Assembly: GCA_030620095.1 (NCBI GenBank)
Contig: JAUTXW010000066.1
Span: 1,510,546 to 1,574,545, forward strand
DNA length: 64,000 nt
DNA from: Kuschelorhynchus macadamiae
Lineage: Eukaryota; Arthropoda; Insecta; Coleoptera; Curculionidae
Direction: 5' to 3'
Shown here: positions 44,205 through 56,060 of the stretch, piece by piece
How positions within the stretch are numbered: the first letter of the stretch is position 1
Layout: each line of letters starts with the position of its first letter
The notes under the pieces: model-generated
Database searches by the model: none
Seen by the model: the letters and a program-made list of their open reading frames with translations, nothing else
What the model was told of the DNA's origin: nothing
Program-made: the position numbers and the translations under genes

Positions 44205-46998
44205 AAATAAAATTTAAAAAAAAATACCTTAGTACAAAAAATATATCCATATATGCTACGTAAGTAATTTGAATTTAATACTAAAGTAATTTAGTTCTAT
44301 TTTCAATAATCTATTTCATAATCTTGCGCTTGAAGTTTGGCAATTGAATCAGGTTCAATATTCAAAACTTCTTTTTCCTATAGATTTGTTCATTACAGGT
44401 AATATTCTATTATCATTTCTTTGAAATCTAGTGCGATAGTACGTAAATTCAGGAGAAGTAAAATGATTATTTTTGTTTAGGTGTAGGATTGAAGTTTTGA
44501 GAAAAATATTTCTGATGTCAAGTAGGTTTACCGCCCTAAATAGTTGTTCAGTGGGATATCTTATATCTAGATTAAAAATTATTTTAATTATTTTTTTCTG
44601 GGCTATTTTTAATGGGTTTAATGTACTATCATAGGCTCCTCCCCATGCGATAATTCCGTAATTCAGAAGCGATTGAACAAGAGCAAAATAGACAGTCCGT
44701 AAATTGTCCATGTTTGAAATACATTTTATGTGTTTAAAAAGGTAAAACAATGACCTAAGCTTCTTGGTTAGTTGATTTATTTGGTGGTCCTATTTTAACT
44801 GTTTATCAAAAAGTAATCCCAAATAGTCAATATAATCGACCCTCTCAATGCTTCAGTAAGTATTTTTTCTGGTAAATATATTCCTATTTAATCGTTGGTA
44901 GGCAAGCCTGTGACATTGTTCGAGAATGCTAAATATTTTGTTTTTGTTAAATTTACACTTAAAAGATTGTAATCTAGCCATTTTATAATATCACGCAAAT
45001 TTTCTTCTATTTTAGTTTCTACTTCATTCCATTCTCTACCAACAACACCGTGTCGTCCGCGAACGAAATTATTATTATTATAAATTATATCCCCTGAATA
45101 ATTTTGGATTAGTAATGAGTTGATGTATATATTAAATAATAACGGGCCTAATACCGCCATACGTAATTTCCTTCACGGTGCTAAAAGAATCTTTGATTTG
45201 CACCCTTTGCGTGCGACCTTGTAAATAACTAGTTAGGAGAGATAACGCCCGACCACGTATACCAACATCTTCCAATTTCGTAAGAAGCTTCCTGTGATCC
45301 ACTGTGTCGAAGGCTTTCGCCAAGTCCAAGAAAGCCGCGGCACTTGGTTTGCTTACATTTAGATTTTTGTATATTCTCTTTGTCAGCTCTGCCGTTGCAT
45401 CGTTAGTTGATAATTTATGTTGAAAATCAAATTGATGTTTTGAAATAATTTTATTTTTTTCCAAAAAATCTGTTATCCTAGTTTTAAGGGCTTTTTCGAA
45501 TATCTTTGCAATATTTGATATTAGGCTGCTAGGTCTATAGTTTTCAACTTGAGTAGAGTCGCCCTTCTTGAAAATTGGTTTTACCTTCGAGACTTTAAAA
45601 GGGTTTGGGCATAAACCGCTAGCGAAAATTCGATTTATTATGTACGTTAATGGTTTTGTTATAAAAGGAGATATGTGTTTTAATGAACTACTATTTATAT
45701 ATTATCATGCCTGACTTCAGGTTCATCTACCGGTCTAAGAAAAATGGACGTATCATTTTTATATGAGATAAAATTATCCTGGCATTGACCGTGATTTAAG
45801 TTATCTTTAATTTTAGCAGCCATTTTTTCACCTATCGAGATGTAATGATGGTTGAAAATGTTGCTGACTAGGGAGGGGTCGTTTTCAATTATATTAGAAT
45901 CATTCTTTATTTCGAGGTTAGTGTTTTTTGACTTCTTTGTTGATTTATTTGTAAAATCATTAAATATTTTCCAAATTTTTTGTTAGTGTTTGTTTTATTT
46001 TTTAAAAGAGGTTTTTATAATAATTTTCTATAAGTTTTTTATTTAAATCTACTAACTTATTTCTTACTACTTTGTATTTCTGAAAATTTTCCACATTTTA
46101 GTTTTTTATATAATTTGTCTCTATATTTGATCGAATTAAGTAATCCCTGAGTAATCCAGGGTTTTTTTCTAGTTTTCGAACTTGTTATATTTTTTGTTGT
46201 TTTACAGGAATTTAAAGCGTTATTAAGAATGGTGATAAAGGTGTTTGCCACAATTTCAACATCGTCAGACCTATATAAATCTTCAAAACTTGAAGACTGT
46301 AATAATTGGTTAAGCTTTGCAAAATTGATGTATTCTTTCTTAGTATTGGTATCTAAATCGTACTTTGGAGTCTTCAGCTGTATAATTAATGGATTGTGGT
46401 CTGTTATTTTTGAATTTAGAATTGCAGGGAGAATATCGTTTTGGTGAAAGTGTGATGTTTTGACAAAGCAATGGTCCAAACAACTTCGAGAGAGTCTTTC
46501 TATTCTAGTGTATTTATTTATAACCGATTTATATCCATGTTCATATAGAGTATTAAGATATTCGTTGATCACGATCGAGTTATCAAGACTATTAATGTTG
46601 AAATCTCCTATTAGAATTTCGGTTTGAAGAGTAACAGTGCATAAGTAGTTATCAAGTCTAGAAATAAAATCATTGTCTTGAACATTTTGACACTTATATA
46701 CAGCAGCCTATAGTAGAATTAGATTTTGTTTTTATCCCAAGACGAATGCATCTTAGACCAGCGATTTCAATTATCTCGTTTTTACATGGATATTCAGTTT
46801 TTACATAAACGATAACTAAATTGGTTATATTTTCCGTCAGTATAATGCATATTATAATTTTCTAATCTAAATAGTTCCAAGTTGTTCACATTCCAAGTCT
46901 CTGTGAGCACTATTATATCAAAAGGATTGCCAAACTCACTCAACAAAACTTTAAAATTACGGAAATTTGTATGTATGCTCCTATGTATATTATTATAT
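44205..46998 (-). mobile_element. L2: non-LTR retrotransposon, minus strand
   Basis: Collinear endonuclease, linker and RT on the minus strand, running down to about 44205. Its 5' side is cut at 46998 by pogo-like element P1. Confidence 0.85.
44355..46998 (-). pseudogene. L2 endonuclease and reverse transcriptase, multiply broken
   Basis: The endonuclease starts near 46990-46860 (NIHRSIHTNFRNFKVLL, DIIVLTETW with the catalytic Glu) and continues at 46572-46057 (RSCLDHCFV, SKITDHNPLI, the Asp-His pair). RT words follow: VKPIFKKGDS and ENYRPSSLIS near 45590-45540, then FLDLAKAFDTVDH (45332), a damaged GVPQG region near 45160, and an ADDT box whose codons (GCGGACGACACG, complement of 45049-45060) lie in the neighbouring frame. 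The RT C-terminus is at 44750-44355 (LVQSLLNYGIIAWGG). Several frame changes. Confidence 0.85.
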
Positions 46999-47008
46999 AA
47001 GGTGAAGT

Positions 47009-47214
47009 GGGGTAAATGTGATATTGATTTTGAATAGTTCACATAAAAAAGTATAAAACTTGCACTTTTAACTGAACAAAAAAAAATATAAAAATTTGTT
47101 AATGCTTTAAGAAACACTTCTCAATTGATTCTAAAAGTAACATTCAATTAGCTTCTATTTGAAAAATTTTATACAATTTTTTCTAGAACAATGTTGGTAT
47201 GTCACATTTGCCCC
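47009..47214. promoter_or_regulatory. P1 subterminal GGGGYAAATGTGA motifs, left end
   Basis: GGGGTAAATGTGA at 47009-47021 and the inverted TCACATTTGCCCC at 47202-47214. Further copies lie at 48850-48861, 48895-48907, 51539-51551 and 51556-51568. Repetition near both ends suggests transposase-binding sites. Confidence 0.6.
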
Positions 47215-47349
47215 GAAGTACAAGCTAAAACTTAAACTAAAGCAAAAAAAATGTTTCTGATTAGAACAAAACGGTAAATGGGATATATGTATACAAATAT
47301 AAAAATAAGTAAAACATCCGATATTCAAATGAAAAAAAGGGCTTTCTTT

Positions 47350-48832
47350 AATTAACAAGCTATGTTATAGCGTTCCAATGACACTGAACATATAAAACTA
47401 CCGCGTCTATTAATAGCTGGCTCTGGCAAAACCATAACAATATCACTTGGCTCTACAGTGTCCGTATCCTCCACTATTGGCCATCAAAATGTGTTTTTTG
47501 AAAATTTCGTGAACTTAACTACCCAACCATCATCCCTTGCCTCGGACACCATTCCACCAAAATGCTTTACTACCTTCTTGATGCAGTATCTAACGAGCAC
47601 CCAAGAATTTGGGGTCATAGTTTAATCAACTTCTTCATCTTGATTTTTATGAGCATCCTCAAACTCTTCCCAAAGCTCTTCAGAATTGTCGGAATCTACA
47701 TAAAGGGGCGGAATCAGTTACCATATCTTCAATACTTGAGGAAATTGATCTTTTTTTTTGTAATTCTTTTAGCTGATTTAAATTTTCCTGTTTCTTTTGG
47801 TTTTTTAATTTTCTCTTTCTGTTCTTTTCTAAGTCGTTCTAAGGCTTCTTCTAAAGTTAATACTTCTGCACCAGGACATACTCTTGATTTTTTTGTTGCT
47901 CTGGTTTAGGTGCTTGACAAACTGCAGACAATAACAAGCTCTCGAATGATGTACTAACACTGGATTCTTTTCTCGGCATTTCTTTCGATGTAAAAGCCAC
48001 TGCAGTGTAATCTCTTAGGGAATTTTCATCAACAGCTGTAGCATTTGTTGCCACCACGGCTTCTTCGATGTGTAAATTACTCTTAAAATAATTCCATCTT
48101 TTTAGACCTTCTGGTGGGAAAACTTCTTTTGATATAACATTTTTATTAAGGGGCCAAATTCCACCTTTGCGGAATCCACCCTTTATAAACCCCGGAATCC
48201 ACCCTTTATAACTCTTAGGGGAACTTATTAAGTCCTCTAAGATGCTTTGTTAACTGCACCGACTACTTTAGATTTTCTCGATTCTATACTTAGACTGCTT
48301 TCATCCAAGTTCCATGTTTTGAGGCTTGTCAAGAAGTTGAAGTTCTGTCATAGTTTTTTCCCATAATTCAACATATTCATAAATTATGAATGGGTCTAAC
48401 GCTTTTTTCCTAGCATATTCCACATTTTGGGGATTCTTGAGGCTCAGATTATGGCGTTTCTTGAAGTTAAGAAACCAATCCTCGCCAGGGACTCCGTCGA
48501 TAAAACTTGTCTTAATTTTGTTTTCTGTTACAAACTTGCCAACATACTTTTTTCCTAGATAAACCGAAGCCCCACTTTTCTAGGGTCTTGAAGCCATTAG
48601 CTAACTCAAGTTCTTCTGCGATTGGAATACAAATTGGACGTCCTTTATTGTCTAGTTTGTTTCCCCGGATACCTTTAACACGACTGTTAAGTGTTACATA
48701 AGGTTTTTGAAATTGTTTAGCCCCATATATTGTGAGTCGCCCAGCATTCACTTCATTTATTACCAAAATTAAATCTGCCTTCGTATATTTAATATCAGCT
48801 GCATGTCTTTTTTTTATATAAGTTCGCACCAT
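47350..48832 (-). pseudogene. P1 pogo/Tigger-like transposase, DDE core deleted
   Basis: The start at 48832 (MVRTYIKKRH) opens an N-terminal psq/CENP-B-like DNA-binding region (AINEVNAG-type helix, NSRVKGIRG, ELANGFKTLEKWGFGLSRKK), then GVPGEDWFLNFKKRHNLSLKNP. At about 48310-48250 the first catalytic block is recognisable (TWNLDESS, KVVGAVNKAS). The sequence then jumps to the tail (IWPLNKNVISKEVFPPEG) without the second and third catalytic residues, so most of the DDE core is deleted. The C-terminal part runs to about 47350 with stops. Confidence 0.82.
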
Positions 48833-49111
48833 GATGTATCTGAAACAACGGGGTAAATGTGTTACATATGTCATAATTTCCCCAAAGTCATGTTTCACAT
48901 TTGCCCCAAGAGGCAATTTTTCACCGGGAAAATGTGATATAAACAAAAAAAATATGAAACCTTGATATTGATGATAGTGGTAATGATATAGGTACATATT
49001 CTATACAGTTCCAAAAAATAAACTTTAAAATACTAACACGGACTTACCTCAACAAATATTAATTTCACATAAAAATTGCTAAACACGTCCAGACTTGAAT
49101 GTTGGGTTATA

Positions 49112-49635
49112 CAAGGTGTTTCAAAAAGGTCTGCCAAAATTTCTAGGACATATAGTACATCAAAAAATAAGTGTAGTTTACTCTATAAACCTATGTCCGA
49201 AAATGCACCCCTAGGGAGTTACAGCCCCTCGAAGATGACACGCGAAAATAGTTTTTTGGCATTTTCTTTAAAACTATTAAAGAGAAGTTAATGAAATGTT
49301 GCATAGGGGCCTACTTTTTAATGAGAAATGTAACCAATTTGTCAGATTTGTCATATTTATTCAGGGGCGTAACTTACGAGGGGGCTGAAATGCCCTAATG
49401 ACCATATTTTTTTTGTGGGTTGTATTTTCTAAAAAATACATCAAAAATATCAAATTCTGATTAATTTTACATAAAAAGGTACTCTTGTTAAAATGTTTTA
49501 AAGTCGATAGTTTTCGAGTAATTTACAGTTAAATGTTGAAGTGTTTTCCCAAGCTTTTCAAATTGCTTGTACAAGATATCTTAGAAACCCTTTTAAGTAG
49601 GCCGTGGTATGATTTAAACAAATGAGCGCATTCTT
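49112..49635. repeat. Element D left TIR arm
   Basis: Matches 50868-51385 inverted with very few differences. The inner edge is AAGTAGGCCGTGGTATGATTTAAACAAATGAGC. Short open frames inside it are mirrored in the other arm and are not genes. Confidence 0.92.
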
Positions 49636-49722
49636 AGAAAATAAAACTCAAAGTATTCCTAGATAAAAGTTTATTGAATAAAATTTTTAAAAAATAAATA
49701 ACACTAGTGAACTATACCAAAA

Positions 49723-50802
49723 TTATAACAGATGCTCAAAATGTCCTCCGTTTTCTTGAATGCATAAATTTATTCTTCGGTTTAAATTATTTATTAAATT
49801 TAAGCTTTGACCATTATTTTGAAGAAGTGTACATTCATGAATTATTTTGTCTCTCAATTCTTCAACCGTGTTAATTTCATTTTCATATACTTTTGCCTTT
49901 AAATCTCCCCAAACATTAAAGTCCAGTGTATTCATGTCGGGAGACCTAGCAGGCCAGTGAATTGGAGCATCTGCACCGGGTCCGATCCATTTGTTTGGAA
50001 AATGATTATTTAACCACTGTCGCGCTCTTCTACTAAAATGTGGGGGTGCGCCATCATGCATAAAAACAATGTCCCTTCTAAGATTTAACGGTACATTTTC
50101 TAATATTTCAAATAGATTATTTTCTAAAAAATCAGCATACATATCTCCGTTTAAATTACCATTAAAAATATGAAACCCTGTAAATTTATTTCCCAAAGTA
50201 GCTGCCCAAACATTGATTTTAAATTCATGTTGATAGTGAGACACTCTAGTGACTCTTGGATTTTCTTCAGCCCAGAAATGCGAGTTATGATAATTAAAAA
50301 CGCCCGCCCTTGTGAAGGTTGCTTCGTCCGTAAATAAGATTTTATTGAAAAAATTTGGATCAATACGTTCTCGTTCAAGCAGTACTTCACAAAAATCGGC
50401 CCTTAATGGCCTATCCTCTGGTTGTAAATGTTGCACTTGTCTAAAGTGGTAGGGGTGGAGTTGCTGTTCTTTTAGAACTCTGAACGCACTTGAATGGGAA
50501 GTATTCGTTCTTAACGCCAATCTGCGTGAACTAATTGTAGGCTCACGAAAAACGGTTTCTAAAACTTGTTCCTCAACTTCTACCGTTCGCGCATTTCTGG
50601 GACGTCCATTATCTGTGTTTTTTATTGTAAGTGAACCATTTTCTCGTAACCTCTGCTCTATTGCCAAAAATGTTCTGCGATTCGGTACATTTCTACCAGG
50701 ATATTTTTCTGAATATCTTCTAACTGCTAAGTTTGAATTTCCGAAACACTCACCCAAGGTTAAAATCATATCAACTTGTTCGGAAAATGTATAATTTGCC
50801 AT
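49723..50802 (-). CDS. Element D transposase, D-D-D type, intact (359 aa)
   Basis: Cut-and-paste transposase with no stop or frame change. Residues 1-60 form the DUF4817-like helix-turn-helix region (MANYTFSEQVD, TLGEC, NVPNRRTF). A second HTH-like part lies at about 70-115. Catalytic residues are D159 (LFTDEATF), D250 (MHDGAPPH) and D294 (SPDMNTLDF), with 43 residues between the last two, the longest of the four relatives. The usual LTPLD before the third Asp reads MNTLD. It ends CIQENGGHFEHLL. The start is 66 bp inside the right arm's inner edge, so promoter sequence may be shared with the TIR. Potentially functional. Confidence 0.94.
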   Translation of the reverse strand: MANYTFSEQVDMILTLGECFGNSNLAVRRYSEKYPGRNVPNRRTFLAIEQRLRENGSLTIKNTDNGRPRNARTVEVEEQVLETVFREPTISSRRLALRTNTSHSSAFRVLKEQQLHPYHFRQVQHLQPEDRPLRADFCEVLLERERIDPNFFNKILFTDEATFTRAGVFNYHNSHFWAEENPRVTRVSHYQHEFKINVWAATLGNKFTGFHIFNGNLNGDMYADFLENNLFEILENVPLNLRRDIVFMHDGAPPHFSRRARQWLNNHFPNKWIGPGADAPIHWPARSPDMNTLDFNVWGDLKAKVYENEINTVEELRDKIIHECTLLQNNGQSLNLINNLNRRINLCIQENGGHFEHLL

Positions 50803-50867
50803 TTTTTAAAAGTAAATGAAGTAATTAATAAATAACAGAATTCCATCAAAAGTCAACTTGACGTACA

Positions 50868-51385
50868 GCTCATTTGTTTAAATCATACCACGGCCTACTT
50901 AAAAGGGTTTCTAAGATATCTTGTACAAGTAAAATGAAAACCTTAGGAAAACACTTCAACATTTAACTGTAAATTACTCGAAAACTATCGACTTTAAAAC
51001 ATTTTAACAAGAGTACCTTTTTTATGTAAAATTAATCAGAATTTGATATTTTTGATGTATTTTTTAGAAAATACAACCCACAAAAAAAAATATGGTCATT
51101 AGAGCATTTCAGCCCCCTCGTAAGTTACGCCCCTGAATAAATATGACAAATCTGACAAATTGGTTACATTTCTCATTAAAAATTAGGCACCTATGCAAAA
51201 TTTCATTAACTTCTCTTTGATAGTTTTAAAGAAAATGCCAAAAAACTATTTTCGCGTGTCATCTTCGAGGGGCTGTAACTCCCTAGGGGTGCATTTTCGG
51301 ACATAGGTTTATAGAGTAAACTACACTTATTTTTTGATGTACTATATGTCCTAGAAATTTTGGCAGACCTTTTTGAAACACCTTG
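50868..51385. repeat. Element D right TIR arm
   Basis: Inverted partner of 49112-49635, lying immediately upstream of the transposase start. Confidence 0.92.
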
Positions 51386-51579
51386 TATGTTATGATTAAT
51401 CGTTGATGCGCCACCTGCCCTGACACTGTCTGAAATGAGGATGGTTCTAGTGTGGCGCTTATTTGTATGCAAGCTTATAAGCTTCGACGGTAAATGGCGA
51501 TACTTGTTTTAGATTTACGTTTAATTTATGACCCGGTCTCACATTTGCCCCATTATCACATTTACCCCACACCACCTTA

Positions 51580-52480
51580 ATAATAATAATTTTATCTACG
51601 TATAATATGTACATATTATATATAATTTCTATTTTGTTAAAACAAAATTTCGTTACATTTAAATTATTTCTATAAGTATCCAAACGTACGTCATTGGCGT
51701 ACTATTTTCAGTGTTTATAAATGGATAACAATAGGTCAAACGCATAAATTGACCCAAAACCGGGTGGTACTAACTGCCTTTAAAGAAAAGAAAGAATTTT
51801 GCAATGAGATCAATACCAGACCATGGAAGTGGCATAAATTATTTGTGGGTCACCCTTTTACATACCCAATGAGATTTTATTACTCCAAACTAAGAGTTTT
51901 CTCATCAAAATTGTGCAGACGCGAAAATTCCCTATAGAAGTGTGTGGGGTCCTTTATCTATTTATACAGTGTTATTAGCCCACTTACTCACCACCGGCAC
52001 CGATCCAAATGGAAGTTATGTAATGAAAACGAAACATATTATTAAAACGATATATGTCTATCCCAAGACAAATTAATTACACACTAAACGCAACGCGGAA
52101 TCTCGTTCCAGCCATAATTAGTGAAATGGAGCGCAGGTTTGTGTGTCCATTTATTAACACAGAGCACTTGATAGCCGTGAGAAATGGGGCTGGCTTTGCA
52201 TTGTTCCATTATTGGGTGATAATTTTACGATATTTTTTATTGCTGCTGTTGGCGTTCAGAAATTAATAAATTTTGTATTCAAACAGCAATTTCTGTATTA
52301 ATATTGTCTTAGTGGAATTCTGGCAATAAGTTGTTTTTGGTAATGGACAAACATCGAGGGTGAACCTCAAGTAATGAGTGGTTAGAAGTTGGGTGGGTGA
52401 GCGTCTGTGAAAATGGTGTATCACCATTAGAGATCGATTTTGTTCAGTATATAGTCATTTAGTAACACATATATACTATC
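51580..52480. other. Unassigned stretch, may include the 5' flank of L2
   Basis: No supported gene. Frames of 60-70 codons (51749-51937, 52054-52266) show no motif. Confidence 0.4.
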
Positions 52481-53060
52481 TTTTTAATTTTTTTTTGTAG
52501 CCATTGTTTTATCGTATCGAATTCCTACCAATATTTTACCAGTTTCTACCTGTGTTACATTTGATATTTGGGTATAATTTAAAATAAATTCAATAAGTAA
52601 TTTTTGCAATGACACAAACCGCCGTTTTGTTACATCATGTTCAATTCATACCAGTTTATCCCTATATCACGTATAATATTTCTGTCAACTGAATTAAGAT
52701 TTTTATTACTTTTTTATCGCACCACAACTTTACCAGTTTTTCATTATATTACACTGAATGCTTGCACAAATTTTGAAATTAATCTATTAAGTGGTTTTTC
52801 AAGCTGATTATTTAAATTTTTTATTAAGCCGCCATTTTGTTTTGCTATTTGGATCATACTAAAATGTTACCAGTACATTCCTATATTACATTTACAACTT
52901 GAGATAAATTAGGTAATTGGTTTTTTCACTAATATTTTTTTTAACGTTTCACTAGGTTGCCATCTTGTTCCGGCGTATTGGATTTTTACTAAAATATTAT
53001 CTGGTCATATGACTTTCAATTTTGAACTAAAATTTCAAGTCAACCTGGTAAGTAGTTTTT
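52481..53060 (+). repeat. R1 dispersed repeat, degenerate units
   Basis: Blocks CCGCCGTTTTGTTACATCATG, CCGCCATTTTGTTTTGCTAT and TTGCCATCTTGTTCCGGCG at intervals of about 130-200 bp, then CATATGACTTTCAATTTTG and GTAAGTAGTTTTTAAGCTAT. The family order is preserved. Confidence 0.75.
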
Positions 53061-53518
53061 AAGCTATACTTATAATACATAACACAGGGTAACAAAATGA
53101 AAACAAAAATTTGGTGCCGGATGTTTTTAATGTGCTGATTCCAAAAATGCCACCAGATTTTTTCTATCAGCTCTAGTTTTTGAGATACAGGTTACAGGTT
53201 AATTGATAATTTTTTCTGATAAAGGTCAACAAATAAAGAGATAAATATGTACTTAATCGTCAAAATAGAAATTTCCCAGAATCTAATTAACCAAATGGAT
53301 ACCTGGAATTGTCCCTGACCCAATGTTCCTATACTAGGAACTACTCAATACACTGCTCTTAATTACTTTTATACCTGTAATTGCCTATGACCCGATCCTT
53401 CTATACCTGCTTGGCTGTACTGGATTTAGTATATTACTGAGTTTTCCCAAGTAAAGTCGTGCTATCATTTTCTGTAAATTTTGGTCGTTTTGTAGTATCA
53501 AGACACTAAACTGAAACA

Positions 53519-55173
53519 ATGGCATCCACAAGCAGACGTACCTGTGTAAATCATCCCGATGTTTTTTGTTATGTGTGTAGTGAATACACTTTGAAAGAGA
53601 GCAGAAAAACGATTTCTGACTTTGTGAAAAGAGCTTATCTTGCCTATTTTGGCGTTCATTTAGGAGATCAAGATAAATCTTGGGCCCCACATTTCATATG
53701 TAAAACATGTGTTGAACATTTGCGACAGTGGACAACTGGAAAGAGGAAGTGCCTAAAGTTTGGTGTACCAATGGTTTGGAGAGAACCGCGAAACCATCAT
53801 GACAACTGCTATTTTTGTCTCGTTAATATTAAAGGCATAAATAGAAACAATAGACACAAATGGATATATCCTGATCTAGATTCTGCAAGAAGGCCTATAG
53901 CGCATTCAGAAGAAATGCCCGTTCCATCATTCAACAGTCTACCCAAACTAACAGAAGATGATACAGACACATCGACGTCTGACGAAGTTCAAAGAATTCA
54001 ATCAGAAAACGACAACGAATTTGAAGCAGATTTAGCAACTCCGCAGTGTTTCAATCAAGAAGAACTAAACGAACTTATAAGAATCTCTCAAAGGAATCCG
54101 CTGAATTACTTGCATCCAGATTAAAAGAAAAAATCTACTTTGTCCAGGTACTAATATTACATTTTATCGTAAAAAAGATAAGGATCTGCTGCCTTTTTTC
54201 GCTCAGGAAAATGACTTGGTATTCTTTAACAATATAAAAGGGTTCGTAGAAAAAATGGGTTTGCCTGAATACACTGATGATTGGCGCCTTTTTATTGACA
54301 GTTCAAAACATAGTTTAAAATGTGTTCTTTTACATAACGGTAACAAATATGACTCAATTCCTATTGGTCATTCTACTAACATAAAGGAAGAATATGAAAG
54401 AATTGCATTAGTTTTGAGAAAAATTAAATACGAAGAACATCAGTGAGCAATTTGTGTTGATTTAAAAATGGTTAACTTCCTCCTTGGACAGCAGAGTGGT
54501 TATACAAAATATCCTCGTTTTTTGTACCTTTTGGGACAGCAGAGCTAAAAATGAGCACTGGGTTAACAAAAATTGGCCTTCAAGAGATGTCATGATTCAA
54601 GGAAAACAAAACGTGATCAACGAACCTTTGGTTCCAAGAGAAAAAATCTTACTTCCGCCCTTGCATATCAAGCTAGGCCTAATGAAGCAATGTGTGAAGG
54701 CTTTAAATCGAGATAGAAATTGTTTTGGGTATTTGTCACGTAAATTTCCTGGTCCTCAAATAAGGCAACTTGTTAAAGATCCACAATTTACCACATCAAT
54801 GAACGAGACTAAATCTAACGCTTGGTGTTCATTTGTTCAAGTAGTACAAAATTTTCTTGGCAATCATAAAGCAGAGATTTACGTAGAGTTAGTGGAAACT
54901 ATGCTTTCAAATTTTAATATTCTCGGCTGTAACATGAATATAAAAGTTCACTACCTCCACAGCCACCTAGATCGTTTTCCAGAAAACTTAGGTGATTGTA
55001 GTGAAGAACAGGGGGAAAGATTCCATCAGGATATTAAAACTATGGAAGATCGTTATCAAGGACGATGGGATAGCCACATGATGGCGGACTACTGCTGGAG
55101 CCTTCAGCGAGACTGCCCTAGTAAACTCCATTCTAGAAAGTCGTATAAAAGAAAATTTAATTATGTAAATTAA
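53519..55173 (+). pseudogene. Broken gene of an uncharacterised Cys-cluster / RNase H-like repeat family
   Basis: The first part (53519-54121) encodes a Cys-rich N-terminus (CVNHPDVFCYVC, ICKTCVEHL, CYFCL) resembling a treble-clef or ZAD-like zinc module, followed by an acidic Ser/Thr region. After frame changes, 54216-54443 has a FIDSSKHSLK segment. 54484-55173 has LLPPLHIKLGLMKQ, SNAWCSFV, HYLHSHLDRFPENLG and SEEQGERFHQD, ending RDCPSKLHSRKSYKRKF. The Asp in FIDSSKHS and Glu in SEEQGERFHQD could be catalytic. I recall this gene as multicopy in arthropods and suspect a transposase, but I cannot name the superfamily, and clear TIRs are not visible. At least three breaks. Confidence 0.7.
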
Positions 55174-55386
55174 GTTTTTGCAATAAATACTTAAATCCAT
55201 GTGACTTTGTTTCTTTAAGTGGCAATAGTAATACTATATATTATAACAGTTATAACGTAAAATATATATACACAATTTAAAAAAAAAAAACAAAAGAAAA
55301 CTAAATCTGAGAACTTTTTTACATTCTGCATCCAAAAATTACCCAGGAACAGTTAAAAAATAGCAGGCACCAAAACGTGTGTTGAC

Positions 55387-55390
<4 letters not shown>

Positions 55391-55441
<51 letters not shown>
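55391..55441. repeat. (TA)n microsatellite
   Basis: About 25 TA units. Confidence 0.97.
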
Positions 55442-55445
<4 letters not shown>

Positions 55446-56060
55446 ATCCTAGAATATTTACATACAAGGGGTCGTAATAGCTTGACACAGTAATTTTCGT
55501 CGAGGATGCTATTAAGATATCTGACACTTTCGCACTGGTTTAAGCAACATTTTTGGTTTAGGGGTTGTCAAAAATATACCATTTATCTAAGTTTAAGAAG
55601 AAACCATTATTTAAACTAAGAACTAAGTTTAACGCCATGTACCCTAAAAACTGGTTAGGTATAGGATTAAATTACGCTCATGATGGCTTTGGCCAAGACA
55701 TCGAGAACTACTTTATACCAAGAAAGTAGAAAAAAATCGCCGAAAGCATTTTTCTATAAAAAATAATCTATATCAGCCTGATTAAACAAATCGCGCTATT
55801 GAACCCACATTTTTATAATTTAAACACATTGCTTCGTAAGGTTTGGATTCATTTTCTTTTTAAAAATTAAGATATCAAATATTAAAAACGGTAATCCATT
55901 TAACCTCTATCCTTTCCAATATTGAATTATTTAATTTTTTTAGCAATTTTTAGTGGTTCAAATAAAATGCTAAAATTCTGTATTTAACATTTTTTTTTTC
56001 GATATTTTAATACAAAGCTCGTAAGCCCGTTCAAAATATACACAGAAATACTGTTACGTT
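55442..56060. other. Unassigned stretch
   Basis: No gene or element recognised. Confidence 0.4.

Larger units (their letters stand above)
49112..51385 (-). mobile_element. Element D: long-TIR mariner-like transposon with intact transposase
   Basis: The tips CAAGGTGTTTCAAAAAGG are inverted at 49112 and 51385 with TA flanks. The arms of about 520 bp (49112-49635, 50868-51385) are nearly identical. Unlike A-C, the arms stop short of the coding region. Inserted in P1. Confidence 0.93.
47000..51577 (-). mobile_element. P1: pogo-like DNA transposon, interrupted by element D
   Basis: The tips AGGTG.AGTGGGGTAAATGTGAT at 47000 and inverted ending at 51577 are flanked by TA on both sides (46998-46999, 51578-51579). 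At least six copies of G4(T/C)AAATGTGA lie near the ends. The transposase lies on the minus strand, and element D (49112-51385) is inserted near the 5' end. P1 itself sits in or at the edge of L2. Confidence 0.85.

Noticed and set aside
47562..47909. 115-codon plus-strand hydrophobic frame
   Set aside because: Shadow of the minus-strand P1 transposase tail.
49076..49291. Frame in the element D left arm, mirrored at 51206-51472
   Set aside because: It is present in both arms because they are inverted copies. It has no motif and overlaps the TIR tip.
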